Source: an uncultured Oscillospiraceae bacterium
GTDB lineage: Bacteria; Bacillota; Clostridia; Oscillospirales; Oscillospiraceae
Direction: 5' to 3'
Assembly: GCA_934597345.1 (NCBI GenBank)
Contig: CAKTRJ010000018.1
Span: 1 to 47,974 of the forward strand
DNA length: 47,974 bases
Positions 15,882-23,390 of the stretch are shown piece by piece. Below the pieces are notes generated by a model, which made no database searches, was not told where the DNA came from, and saw nothing but the letters and a program-made list of their open reading frames with translations. A program made the translations under genes and the position numbers. Position 1 is the stretch's first letter; each line of letters begins with the position of its first letter.

Positions 15882-17420
15882 ATGAGAAACATTACCTGCA
15901 GCATTGCCGATACCCGTAAGCGCGTATTTGCCGAAGTGGCGAAGATGGCGTATGACGAGGATTACTCCCGGATGGAAAAGCTGCCGTATGAAATACTGCC
16001 CGGCGAAAAGGCCACCGTGCGCGAATCCATCTTTCTGGAGCGCGCCATCGTGGGCGAGCGCATCCGCCTTGCCATGGGCCTGCCGCTGCGCTCCGTGTCG
16101 GAGCACAGCCTACTGAGCACCGGCGTGGAGGAGAGCGCTATTGCGGAGAAGTACTATGATCCTCCCCTGATCAACATCATCAAGTACGCCTGCAACGCCT
16201 GCCCGCCCACCCACTACGAAGTCACCAATATGTGCCAGGGCTGTCTGGCCCACCACTGCTATCACGCCTGCCCCAAGAACGCCATCTCCTTCGTCAAGGG
16301 CAAGGCGGTCATTGATCAGGAAAAATGTATCAAGTGCGGCCGCTGCAAGCAGAGCTGCTCCTATCAGGCCATCATCAAGTTCGAGCGTCCCTGCACCGAG
16401 GCCTGCGGCATGAACGCCATCACCAGCGATGAGCTGGGCCGCGCCCAGATCGATCAGGACAAGTGCGTCAGCTGCGGCATGTGCCTGGTGAACTGCCCCT
16501 TCGGCGCTATTGTGGACAAGGGCCAGCTGTTCCAGCTGATTCACGCCATCAACAAGGGTCAGAAGGTCGTCGCCATCATTGCCCCGGCCTTCTGGGGCCA
16601 GTTCGGTGATAAGGTCACCGCCGGTCAGATCAAGGAGGCCATGAAGATGCTGGGCTTCGCCGCGCTGGAGGAGGTGGCCATCGGCGCTGACCTGTGCGCC
16701 ATTGAGGAAGCCGAGGAGTTCATGGAGAACGTGCCGGAGAAGCAGCCCTTTATGGCCACCTCCTGCTGCCCCGCCTGGGCCATGATGGCCAAGAAGGAGT
16801 TCCCCGGCATGGCTCCCTATATCTCCATGACCATGACCCCCATGGTGCTGACGGCCCGGCTGATGAAGCGCCGGGACCCCAACTGCCGCGTGGCTTTTAT
16901 CGGCCCCTGCGCCGCCAAGAAGCTGGAGGCCAGCCGCCGCAGCGTCCGCAGTGAGGTGGACTTCGTGCTGACCTTTGAGGAGCTGCGGGGCATGTTCGAG
17001 GCCAAGAACATCGACTTCAGCCAGATCCCCGACGTGGAGTCCCACTTCGAGGCCAGCGCTCCCGGCGTAGGCTTTGCCGCCAGCGGCGGCGTGGCCAAGG
17101 CGGTGGAGGACGTGATCCACCGGGAAAATCCCGACATGGAGGTCAAGACCGTGTATGCCGAAGGGCTGCGGGAGTGCCGCCAGATGCTGCGCATCGCCCG
17201 CACCGGTAAATACGACGGCTATCTGCTGGAGGGCATGGCCTGCCCCGGCGGCTGCATCGCAGGCGCAGGCACCGTCCGCCCACCGGAAAAGTCCAAGGCG
17301 TGGCTGGAGAAGTACAAGGCCGCCGCGCCGCTGAGCAATCCGCTGGAAACGGCGTATATCAACGATCTCTCCCTGCTGCATGAGGACAGCGAGGAATGGG
17401 AGCGGGTCAGCCACCACTGA
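15882..17420 (+). CDS. [FeFe] hydrogenase, group-B-like, monomeric
   Basis: A 512-residue iron hydrogenase with GAAAGGAA before the ATG. Residues 1-95 have no recognised domain. Residues about 105-215 hold ferredoxin-type clusters (CIKCGRCKQSC, CVSCGMCLVNCPFG and a preceding Cys-rich CNACPP...CQGC segment). The H-cluster domain has the three signatures TSCCPAW (about 293), FIGPCAAKK (about 338) and EGMACPGGC (about 450), with the AGAGT continuation seen in group B rather than the NGGGQ of group A. All four cluster Cys are present. It exchanges electrons between ferredoxin and protons or H2 in the cytosol. No maturation genes (hydE, hydF, hydG) are in the window. It is a single-gene unit with its own promoter and terminator. 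Confidence 0.88.
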   Translation: MRNITCSIADTRKRVFAEVAKMAYDEDYSRMEKLPYEILPGEKATVRESIFLERAIVGERIRLAMGLPLRSVSEHSLLSTGVEESAIAEKYYDPPLINIIKYACNACPPTHYEVTNMCQGCLAHHCYHACPKNAISFVKGKAVIDQEKCIKCGRCKQSCSYQAIIKFERPCTEACGMNAITSDELGRAQIDQDKCVSCGMCLVNCPFGAIVDKGQLFQLIHAINKGQKVVAIIAPAFWGQFGDKVTAGQIKEAMKMLGFAALEEVAIGADLCAIEEAEEFMENVPEKQPFMATSCCPAWAMMAKKEFPGMAPYISMTMTPMVLTARLMKRRDPNCRVAFIGPCAAKKLEASRRSVRSEVDFVLTFEELRGMFEAKNIDFSQIPDVESHFEASAPGVGFAASGGVAKAVEDVIHRENPDMEVKTVYAEGLRECRQMLRIARTGKYDGYLLEGMACPGGCIAGAGTVRPPEKSKAWLEKYKAAAPLSNPLETAYINDLSLLHEDSEEWERVSHH

Positions 17421-17437
17421 AAGAAAAAGCCAAAAAG

Positions 17438-17472
17438 GAAACGCACCGCAAAGCGGTGCGTTTCTCTTTTTT
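17438..17472. terminator. bidirectional terminator between hydrogenase and tmRNA
   Basis: GAAACGCACCGC (17438-17449) and GCGGTGCGTTTC (17453-17464) form a 12-bp stem with an AAA loop. T-runs follow on both strands, ending both the hydrogenase mRNA and the tmRNA precursor. Confidence 0.9.
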
Positions 17473-17821
17473 TGGTGGAGGCGAGGGGAGTCGAACCCCT
17501 GTCCGAAAGCGCTTTAACAGGACTTTCTCCGGGCGCAGTTACGATTTAGACATTCCCTCCTCGACGCGGCACGCAACAGACGCGGCGATTCAGTAGAGTC
17601 ATGATGCGTGGGCGGGGCAACTCTTACCCGCCTCACGGACGCCACCTAAACGACGCCTTCCCCGGCCGGTGGCCGCTCCGGTTCAGACGGTCACTGCGTT
17701 AAGCAGCGACGGCAACAGTATTCGTGTTGTCAGTTAATTTTAATTTGCCCGTTGTATGGTGGTCAGGCGCCACCGCCCGCTTATCCGGTCTCCACACCCC
17801 CGTCGAAACCAGTACGCCCCC
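17473..17821 (-). ncRNA. ssrA: transfer-messenger RNA (tmRNA)
   Basis: About 349 bases on the minus strand. The 5' end GGGGGCG, followed by TTTCGACGGGG, pairs with the 3' end CGCCTCC before an encoded ACCA. The T arm has the loop TTCGACT. The reading frame ending in TAA encodes a tag read as (A)GKLKLTDNTNTVAVAA, resembling Firmicutes tags such as GK...VALAA but with VAVAA at the end. tmRNA frees stalled ribosomes and tags the truncated product for proteolysis, working with SmpB encoded just upstream. Confidence 0.95.
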
Positions 17822-17886
17822 GTATAGCCCGCCCGAAGCCGGGCAGGGGAGGGGTCTGGGGAATTGAAACCGTGTTGGTTCTTGCT

Positions 17887-18420
17887 TTACCGCTCCGGCA
17901 GCTTGTCCGGCTCGGGATAGTCAACGCCCTTGGTGTCCACACGCACCTTGACCATACGTTGATCCTTCTTGGGCTTGTTGGTCATCATGTTGCGGGGCGC
18001 GGAGGCGATGGCATCCACCACGTCCATACCCTCGATGACCATACCGAAGGCGGCGTATTCGCCGTCCAGATGGGGCGCGTCCTTGTGCATGATGAAGAAC
18101 TGGCTGCCGGCGCTGTCGGGGATCATGGTGCGGGCCATGCTCAGTACACCGCAGGTGTGGCGCAGGTCATTGTTGAAGCCGTTGGACTTGAACTCGCCCT
18201 TGATGCAGTAGCCGGGGCCGCCCATGCCGTTGCCCAGCGGGCAGCCGCCCTGGATCATGAAACCGTAGATGCAGCGGTGGAAGATCAGGCCGTCATAGTA
18301 GCCGTTGTTGGCCAGAGAGATGAAGTTATACACGCTCTGGGGCGCGATGTCGGGGTACAGCTCCGCCTTGATGACGCCGCCGTCTTCCATTTCGATGGTG
18401 ACAATGGGGTTATTTTCCAT
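17887..18420 (-). CDS. cyclophilin-type peptidyl-prolyl isomerase
   Basis: A 177-residue cyclophilin from the ATG at 18420 (GGAGGAGCATCC upstream). Family motifs are YDGLIFHRCIYGFMIQGG (about 43-60), the GSQFFIMH segment (about 105) and HLDGEYAAFG (about 117), covering the catalytic Arg and the proline pocket. There is no signal peptide, so it acts in the cytosol on X-Pro bonds during folding. It lies between smpB (25 bases upstream) and the tmRNA gene and is probably co-transcribed with smpB. Confidence 0.93.
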   Translation of the reverse strand: MENNPIVTIEMEDGGVIKAELYPDIAPQSVYNFISLANNGYYDGLIFHRCIYGFMIQGGCPLGNGMGGPGYCIKGEFKSNGFNNDLRHTCGVLSMARTMIPDSAGSQFFIMHKDAPHLDGEYAAFGMVIEGMDVVDAIASAPRNMMTNKPKKDQRMVKVRVDTKGVDYPEPDKLPER

Positions 18421-18445
18421 AGGATGCTCCTCCTTTGTATACTTT

Positions 18446-18913
18446 TTAATAGCGTTCCTTGCGGGCGCGATCCATTTCGCGCTTGGCGTCCCGCTCGGCA
18501 ATGGATTGCCGCTTGTCGTAGTTTTTCTTGCCCTTGCACACGCCCAGCTCCACCTTCACAAGACCGTTCTTGAAATAGACGCTCAGGGGGATCAGGGCGT
18601 AGCCGTCCAGCTTCTGTGCCTCGTGCAGCTTGCGGATCTCCCGCTTGTGCATCAGAAGGCGCTTGGGCCGGTCGGGGTTGCGGTTGAAGATGTTGCCCTT
18701 GTCATAGGGCGAGATGTGCATGTTATACACCATCAGCTCGCCCTCCTTGGTGGTGGCGCAGTAGCTGTCTTTCAGGTTCAGCTGCCCGCCCCGGATGGAC
18801 TTGACCTCGGTGCCGGCCAGCTCGATGCCGGCCTCATAGCGATCCTCCACGAAATAGTCGTGAAACGCTTTGCGGTTCTGGGCCGCGGTCTTGGTGCCAC
18901 CGCTTTTCGCCAT
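18446..18913 (-). CDS. smpB: SsrA-binding protein SmpB
   Basis: A 155-residue protein of normal length, starting at 18913 after GGAGGG; a longer frame to 19030 is not needed. It has the SmpB core ([40 protein letters not shown]) and the basic C-terminal tail [17 protein letters not shown], which folds as a helix in the empty mRNA channel. It carries tmRNA to stalled ribosomes. Its promoter and the downstream cyclophilin and ssrA genes form a trans-translation cluster. Confidence 0.97.
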   Translation of the reverse strand: MAKSGGTKTAAQNRKAFHDYFVEDRYEAGIELAGTEVKSIRGGQLNLKDSYCATTKEGELMVYNMHISPYDKGNIFNRNPDRPKRLLMHKREIRKLHEAQKLDGYALIPLSVYFKNGLVKVELGVCKGKKNYDKRQSIAERDAKREMDRARKERY

Positions 18914-18946
18914 GGCAAGTCCCTCCTTTCCTCGGACTGGATAGAC

Positions 18947-18975
18947 AGTATAGCATATTTTGCGGGGAATTGCAA
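18947..18975 (-). promoter_or_regulatory. smpB promoter
   Basis: On the minus strand TTGCAA (18975-18970), a 17-base spacer and TATACT (18952-18947), about 34 bases before the smpB start. Confidence 0.75.
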
Positions 18976-19016
18976 GGAGAAAGGCGGGGATCCTGTCGAC
19001 GTTTTGACGAGACTGC

Positions 19017-19045
19017 TTGCGCACCGTCATAATATCTGCTATACT
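19017..19045 (+). promoter_or_regulatory. promoter of the NUDIX gene
   Basis: TTGCGC (19017-19022), a 17-base spacer and TATACT (19040-19045), divergent from the smpB promoter. Confidence 0.65.
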
Positions 19046-19077
19046 GGCCCCATCAAATGACGGGAGTGAACTTCTTT

Positions 19078-19611
19078 ATGGATATGACGGAAAAGACACT
19101 GACCACGCAGGAGATCTACAAGGGCCGCATTATCCGTGTGCGGCGGGACGAGGTGCTGTTGCCCAACGGCCATACCTCCGTGCGTGAGGTGGTGGAGCAC
19201 CCCGGCGGCGTGGGTATCCTGGCGCTGGAGGAGGACGGCACCGTGCTGCTGGTGCGGCAGTATCGCTATGCCTTTGGCCGCACGCTGCTGGAGATCCCGG
19301 CGGGCAAGCGGGAAAAGGGGGAGGAGCCCTTTGTCACCGCCCAGCGTGAGCTGCAGGAGGAAACCGGCGCTACCGCCGACCACTGGCTGCCCATGGGACA
19401 GCTGATCGCCTCGCCGGGCTGCTATGATGAGGTGCTGTACCTTTATCTGGCCCGTGGCCTTCACTACGGCGAGACCCATCCCGACGATGATGAGTTCCTG
19501 TCTCTGGAGCGGATGCCGCTGGCGGAGCTGGTGGAGCGCTGCATGTCCGGTGAGATCACCGACGCGAAAACGGTGTGCGCGGCGCTGAAGGCGAAAAATT
19601 TGTGCCTCTGA
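19078..19611 (+). CDS. NUDIX hydrolase, ADP-ribose pyrophosphatase type
   Basis: A 177-residue protein if started at the ATG at 19078 (GGGAGTG upstream); 19057 or 19084 are alternatives. The NUDIX box is complete: G-x5-E-x7-REL-x-EE-x-G in PAGKREKGEEPF...RELQEETGA (about 80-105). The N-terminal EVLLPNGHTSVREVVEHPGG and YRYAFGRTLLEIPAG stretches are typical of ADP-ribose pyrophosphatases (NudF type). It probably hydrolyses ADP-ribose to AMP and ribose 5-phosphate in the cytosol, with Mg2+ bound by the box glutamates. Confidence 0.9.
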   Translation: MDMTEKTLTTQEIYKGRIIRVRRDEVLLPNGHTSVREVVEHPGGVGILALEEDGTVLLVRQYRYAFGRTLLEIPAGKREKGEEPFVTAQRELQEETGATADHWLPMGQLIASPGCYDEVLYLYLARGLHYGETHPDDDEFLSLERMPLAELVERCMSGEITDAKTVCAALKAKNLCL

Positions 19612-19683
19612 CGGGAAAAGCCTTGTGTTTTTGCCTTTCATCCGTTACTATATAAAGTAATGAAGAGGGGAGGAATGGAACAT

Positions 19684-19944
19684 ATGAAGAAATTGGACAG
19701 CAGAACGCTGATCGAACTGATCCTGCTGGTGGTAGCGGTGATTTTCTGGGCGCTGCGTAAGGCAAACGTGCTGTACATCCCCGGCCTGGCCGCCATCGCA
19801 CTGGCCATCGCCATGGGCCTGCTGGGTATGGGCTACATCGCTCAGAAGCAGAAGTCCCGCAAGGCGGCGGGCGTACTGCTGCTGGCTTTTGCGCTGCTGC
19901 AGATCATCGTGGGCCTCATGGAGATCCGCAGTTTCGCCGCCTGA
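19684..19944 (+). CDS. small three-helix membrane protein
   Basis: An 86-residue protein. The ATG at 19684 has GGAGG 10 bases upstream; the ATG at 19675 is too close to it. Three membrane helices at about 9-24, 29-50 and 60-80, with a basic QKQKSRKA loop between the second and third. No family is recognised. It follows the NUDIX gene by 70 bases and ends in a strong terminator. Confidence 0.75.
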   Translation: MKKLDSRTLIELILLVVAVIFWALRKANVLYIPGLAAIALAIAMGLLGMGYIAQKQKSRKAAGVLLLAFALLQIIVGLMEIRSFAA

Positions 19945-19961
19945 GAACGCATAGACACCGG

Positions 19962-19989
19962 AAAGCCACGGCTGACGCCGTGGCTTTTT
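19962..19989 (+). terminator. intrinsic terminator
   Basis: AAAGCCACGGC (19962-19972) pairs with GCCGTGGCTTT (19977-19987) across a four-base loop, followed by TT. Confidence 0.85.
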
Positions 19990-20006
19990 CGCATGCCGGA
20001 GCGCTT

Positions 20007-20030
20007 GCGTTGCCCAAAATCGGGCAACGC
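20007..20030. promoter_or_regulatory. GCGTTGCCC-N6-GGGCAACGC palindrome upstream of the zinc-ribbon gene
   Basis: A 9-bp dyad 39 bases before the start at 20069. Its inner part is the same as the palindrome at 10808-10827 upstream of the tail-fibre module. It may be an operator or an mRNA hairpin. Confidence 0.45.
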
Positions 20031-20068
20031 GGGCAGCTTTTGCCGCCATACGGTAAGGAGGTGACGGC

Positions 20069-20233
20069 ATGGAGCCTTACGCGGGCGGCGCAGCCGCTGA
20101 ATGTACCCTGTGCGGCGGCGAGATCTATATGGACGAGCCGTACTACTTTATCAACGGGCAGCCCCTCTGCCGGGACTGCCTGAGCGACTACGCGGCGCGG
20201 TTTTTCGCGCCGTATCTGGTGAAAGGGGAGTGA
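20069..20233 (+). CDS. 54-residue double-CxxC zinc-ribbon-like protein
   Basis: A short gene with AAGGAGG nine bases before its ATG. The protein has CTLCGGEIYMDEPYYFING and then LCRDCL, that is two C-x2-C pairs about 22 residues apart, as in zinc ribbons, followed by an aromatic-rich helix. I recall similar small proteins in gut-clostridial genomes and prophage-like regions. It is tightly linked to the next gene (4 bases). No function can be given. Confidence 0.7.
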   Translation: MEPYAGGAAAECTLCGGEIYMDEPYYFINGQPLCRDCLSDYAARFFAPYLVKGE

Positions 20234-20236
20234 GCG

Positions 20237-20473
20237 ATGCCATCGGCATGGGAACGCTATATGAAGCGGGCGGCGGCGCAGCTGAGCCGCGCCTGCGCGG
20301 AGACTGCCACCAATATGTCCGGCGGTGAGACCGCCGTGCGGGAGATCCGGGAGCTGGCCGGGGCCATGAAGGATCTGACGGCGCTGCACGCGGCGCTGGA
20401 AGGGAAGGAGAGCGCCCCGCAGAACACCATACAGGTCTCCTTCGACCGGGACGGAGAACTGTGGCGGGAATAA
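20237..20473 (+). CDS. 78-residue helical protein of unknown function
   Basis: Starts 4 bases after the preceding stop, with GGGGAGTGAGCG upstream. It is predicted to be largely helical (SAWERYMKRAAAQLSRA, then GGETAVREIRELAGAMKDL) with a short polar beta-like end (NTIQVSFDRDGELW). It looks like small phage-type accessory proteins. It forms a two-gene unit with the zinc-ribbon gene and ends in a long terminator. Function unknown. Confidence 0.7.
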   Translation: MPSAWERYMKRAAAQLSRACAETATNMSGGETAVREIRELAGAMKDLTALHAALEGKESAPQNTIQVSFDRDGELWRE

Positions 20474-20508
20474 AAGAAAGGCGATGCCGTCGGCATCGCC
20501 TTTCTTTT
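20472..20508. terminator. bidirectional terminator, 17-bp perfect stem
   Basis: A perfect 17-bp inverted repeat (20472-20488 and 20492-20508) with a GTC loop, A-rich on the left and T-rich on the right. It serves the converging genes on both sides. Confidence 0.9.
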
Positions 20509-21382
20509 ATTCCTCTTCCTTCCGGCGGAACTTGTGCTCCAGCTCACGCAGCTTTTCGCGGCGCTCCTTCATGGCGGCGGCAGCGGCCTCCAGGCGGGCG
20601 GTGATTTCCTCCAGGGCCTCGCCGTTCTTCCGGCGGCGGGCCATCTCGTCCAGCAGGTCCTTCACCCGGCGGTTGGACTCCTTGAACTCCTGCCGGGCTT
20701 GCTTCAGCCGCTCCACCATGGCGCGGGGATGGGCCTGCAGCTCGGGATACGCCTGATGGATACGGCGCAGGAACAGGTTCCGGTCGCGCAGCAGCTCATG
20801 AATGCGGCGGCTGATCTCCTCGGTGCTGTCGCCCTCCTGTGCGTCGATCTCCTTGCGGACGATGTCCATCAGCACATGGGAGATGACGCAGTCCGTCAGC
20901 AGCAGCGCCGCGATAACGATGGCGGCGAAATGCAGCCAGAACAGGGGCAGCTTTTCAATGATGCGGAAGTACAGCGGGTCGATCCACAGCACGATCACCA
21001 CGCTGGCCAGGCCGAACAGCATCAGATTGCCGATCCACACGCGGCCGTTCAGGTTCATGGGTTTGCGGCTGTAATCCCACCAGCGGGCATGGAACGCCTT
21101 CTCCATATACCAGCTGATGAAATACTCCAGTCCGCCGCAGATAAAGAAGCCCGCCAGAAACACCTCGCCCGGCGTGCCGCCGCGGATGCCGATCAGGCCG
21201 CCCACCAGCACCGTCACCAGCACCACGCCGCTGCCGTAAATGGGACAGTAGGGGCCGATGAGGAACCCCCGGTTGATAAACCGGTGGTACTGGATGTATT
21301 TCAGCGTGACCTCCATCATCCAGCCCAGCACGGAGAACACGAAAAACAGCACGATCAGCTGGCACAGCAGCGTCCATGTCAT
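20507..21382 (-). CDS. CmpB-family putative ABC transporter permease-like membrane protein
   Basis: A 291-residue protein. The N-terminal half has about five membrane helices with the conserved blocks FFVFSVLGWMMEV (about 13-25), NRGFLIGPYCPIYG (about 37-50) and YMEKAFHARWWDYS (about 93-106), typical of the CmpB / DUF1113 family. The C-terminal half (about 190-291) is a charged coiled coil. Family annotation as ABC permease is tentative, and no ATPase is adjacent. It has a good promoter of its own upstream. Confidence 0.8.
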   Translation of the reverse strand: MTWTLLCQLIVLFFVFSVLGWMMEVTLKYIQYHRFINRGFLIGPYCPIYGSGVVLVTVLVGGLIGIRGGTPGEVFLAGFFICGGLEYFISWYMEKAFHARWWDYSRKPMNLNGRVWIGNLMLFGLASVVIVLWIDPLYFRIIEKLPLFWLHFAAIVIAALLLTDCVISHVLMDIVRKEIDAQEGDSTEEISRRIHELLRDRNLFLRRIHQAYPELQAHPRAMVERLKQARQEFKESNRRVKDLLDEMARRRKNGEALEEITARLEAAAAAMKERREKLRELEHKFRRKEEE

Positions 21383-21417
21383 AAGCGGTACCTCATTGCG
21401 TCAGTAGTAGTGCTTTC

Positions 21418-21447
21418 ATTATAGTGGAGGGCGGGATATTTTGTCAA
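21418..21447 (-). promoter_or_regulatory. promoter of the CmpB-family gene
   Basis: On the minus strand TTGACA (21447-21442), an 18-base spacer and TATAAT (21423-21418), about 36 bases before the start codon. Confidence 0.85.
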
Positions 21448-21535
21448 GAAATACAAAAAGGGTGTTGCATTTTTGTTAAAAGATGATATGATAATTGGAC
21501 TGATTTGAGGGGATACCTACCGTAGTTTCTCATGA

Positions 21536-21636
21536 TGTCATTGCGAGGAGGGCGTAAGCCTGACGCGGCAATCCGTACCTCAAAGCAAGGAACGGATTCC
21601 CACGCCAGTGACGTCGGTCACTGGCTCGGAATGACA
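21536..21636. repeat. 101-bp MITE-like repeat with 12-bp terminal inverted repeats
   Basis: TGTCATTGCGAG (21536-21547) and CTCGGAATGACA (21625-21636) are inverted repeats with one mismatch. Inside are further inverted pieces (CAGTGAC/GTCACTG). Such CGGAATGACA-ended units are dispersed in many bacterial genomes. It has no gene. Confidence 0.65.
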
Positions 21637-21646
21637 GGGACGGAGC

Positions 21647-21675
21647 GGCGGGGTGAGGGTACCACGCCCTACGGA
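21647..21675 (+). repeat. 29-bp repeat unit, copy 1
   Basis: It begins GGCGGGGTGAGGG and ends CGCCCTACGGA. It matches 45885-45913 at 27 of 29 positions in the same orientation. Confidence 0.7.
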
Positions 21676-21687
21676 GTTTTACCGTAC

Positions 21688-21894
21688 CCTTGCCTCTCCC
21701 TTTGGGAGAGGTGGCCGAGCACAGCAAGGACGGAGAGGGTCGACACGTTAAAAAAATATGCCGGTGGCATATTTTTAGTGTCGATCTCGGCGGCTATGCC
21801 GCCGTAGCATCCATCTGGGCTTTCACAGCACCATTACGGCAGCAAGCCCTCTCAGCCACCTGCGGTGACAGCTCTCCCAAAGGGAGAGCCAAGG
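21688..21894. repeat. composite 207-bp repeat with 23-bp terminal inverted repeats
   Basis: The ends 21688-21710 and 21872-21894 are 23-bp inverted repeats with one mismatch, each itself containing the palindrome CTCTCCCTTTGGGAGAG. The interior includes the 80-bp unit that recurs at 45.7 kb. No gene lies inside. Confidence 0.65.
21747..21826 (+). repeat. 80-bp dispersed repeat, copy 1
   Basis: It contains the hairpin TATGCC-GGT-GGCATA and the hairpin CGGCGGC-TAT-GCCGCCG. It is about 90% identical (72 of 80) to the reverse complement of 45696-45775. Confidence 0.85.
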
Positions 21895-21943
21895 GCCTGT
21901 ACCCCGCCGCTATCCCACACTATATACAAGGAGGAACCTCCCC

Positions 21944-23344
21944 ATGGCTCGTGCCAATCGCTACGAGATCGACATGTGCAGCGGTAAGCTGCTGCCGAAA
22001 ATATTGACCTTCGCCCTGCCGCTGATGTGCTCCAGCGTCTTGCAGCTGCTGTTCAATGCGGCGGACATCGTGGTGGTAGGCAAATTCGCCGGAGACAACT
22101 CTCTGGCCGCCGTGGGCTCCAACGCCGCCCTCATCAACCTGATGGTGAACCTGTTCGTGGGACTGTCCGTGGGCGCCAACATTCTGGCGGCCCGCTACAC
22201 CGGTGCGGGCAACCGTGAGGGCCTGCGCCAGACGGTACACACCTCCATGCTGCTGGCATTCCTCAGCGGTCTGCTGCTGGCGGTGGTGGGCGTTGTCACA
22301 GCCCGGCCGCTGCTGCACCTGATGCAGGTGCCGGACTCCATATTGCCGCTGGCGGCGCTGTACCTGCGGATTTACTTCCTGGGTATGCCCGCCGCCATGC
22401 TCTATAACTTCGGCGCGGCGCTGCTGCGCTCGGTGGGCGACACCCGGCGGCCCCTGTACTACCTGATCGCTGCCGGTATCGTCAATGTGGCGCTGAACCT
22501 GCTGCTGGTGATCGTGTTCCGGCTGGATGTGGCAGGCGTGGCCATCGCCACGGTGGTCAGCCAGTGCCTGTCGGCCTTTCTGGTGGTGCGCTGCCTGATG
22601 CATGAGGAGGGCGACATCCGCCTTGAGCTGCGGGAGCTGCGCATCACCTTTCCCCGCCTGTGGCAGATCCTGGAGATCGGCATCCCCTCCGGCATTCAGG
22701 GCGTGGCCTTCTCTCTGTCCAACGTGATCATTCAGGCGTCCATCAACGGCTTCGGCGAAACGGTGATCTCCGGCAACACCGCCGCCAGCAATATCGAGGG
22801 CTTCATCTATGTGGCCTGCAACGCCTTTTGTCAGGCCAATATGGCCTTCACCAGCCAGAACTACGGCGCGGGCAAGCTGGAACGGCTGAAGCCCATCGCG
22901 CTGTGCTCCGCCGCCTGCTCGGCCACGGTAGCGCTGGTGGGCGGTCTGCTGGGTTACTTCTTCGGCCCAGAGCTGCTGCATATCTACTCCAACAGTGACA
23001 CGGTGGTGGCCGCCGGTATGGTGCGCATCACCATCATGTTCCTGCCCTACGTCCTGTGCGGTCTGATGGACGTGATCGTCGGCTCCATCCGCGGCATTGG
23101 CTACTCCATCACCCCCATGATCGTCACGCTGTTGGGTGCCTGCGCCTTCCGCGTGGTGTGGATCGCCACCATCTTCCGTGTTCCCCAGTTCCATACACCG
23201 GAGACCATCTACTGGTCCTATCCCATCTCCTGGGCACTGACGTTCCTGGCCCATCTGGTGTGCTACTTCTTTATGCTGCGCAAGCTGTACCGCAAGGAAG
23301 GCTTCGTATCCAAGCATCATCACCTGACCCATGCCCATGAATAA
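21944..23344 (+). CDS. MATE-family multidrug/solute exporter
   Basis: A 466-residue protein with AAGGAGGAACCTCCCC before the ATG. It has about 12 membrane helices in two related halves, with PLMCSSVLQLLFNAADIVVVG (as PLMCSSVLQ and NAADIVVVGKF, about 25-45), a conserved pseudo-repeat near GIPSGIQG (about 245), and a His-rich end (HHHLTHAHE). MATE proteins export drugs or metabolites with Na+ or H+. The transported compound is not known. No regulator is adjacent, and a repeat block lies upstream. Confidence 0.9.
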   Translation: MARANRYEIDMCSGKLLPKILTFALPLMCSSVLQLLFNAADIVVVGKFAGDNSLAAVGSNAALINLMVNLFVGLSVGANILAARYTGAGNREGLRQTVHTSMLLAFLSGLLLAVVGVVTARPLLHLMQVPDSILPLAALYLRIYFLGMPAAMLYNFGAALLRSVGDTRRPLYYLIAAGIVNVALNLLLVIVFRLDVAGVAIATVVSQCLSAFLVVRCLMHEEGDIRLELRELRITFPRLWQILEIGIPSGIQGVAFSLSNVIIQASINGFGETVISGNTAASNIEGFIYVACNAFCQANMAFTSQNYGAGKLERLKPIALCSAACSATVALVGGLLGYFFGPELLHIYSNSDTVVAAGMVRITIMFLPYVLCGLMDVIVGSIRGIGYSITPMIVTLLGACAFRVVWIATIFRVPQFHTPETIYWSYPISWALTFLAHLVCYFFMLRKLYRKEGFVSKHHHLTHAHE

Positions 23345-23346
23345 CG

Positions 23347-23374
23347 AAAGAGACGGCTCATGCCGTCTCTTTTA
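23347..23374 (+). terminator. terminator after the MATE gene
   Basis: AAAGAGACGGC (23347-23357) pairs with GCCGTCTCTTT (23362-23372) with a TCAT loop and a T-rich tail. It faces the converging pduL gene. Confidence 0.85.
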
Positions 23375-23390
23375 TTATTCAAAAATCGGT

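Noticed and set aside
21920..23338. A 472-codon minus-strand open frame opposite the MATE gene
   Set aside because: A shadow frame, His/Gln/Gly-rich, with no ribosome site or known domains.
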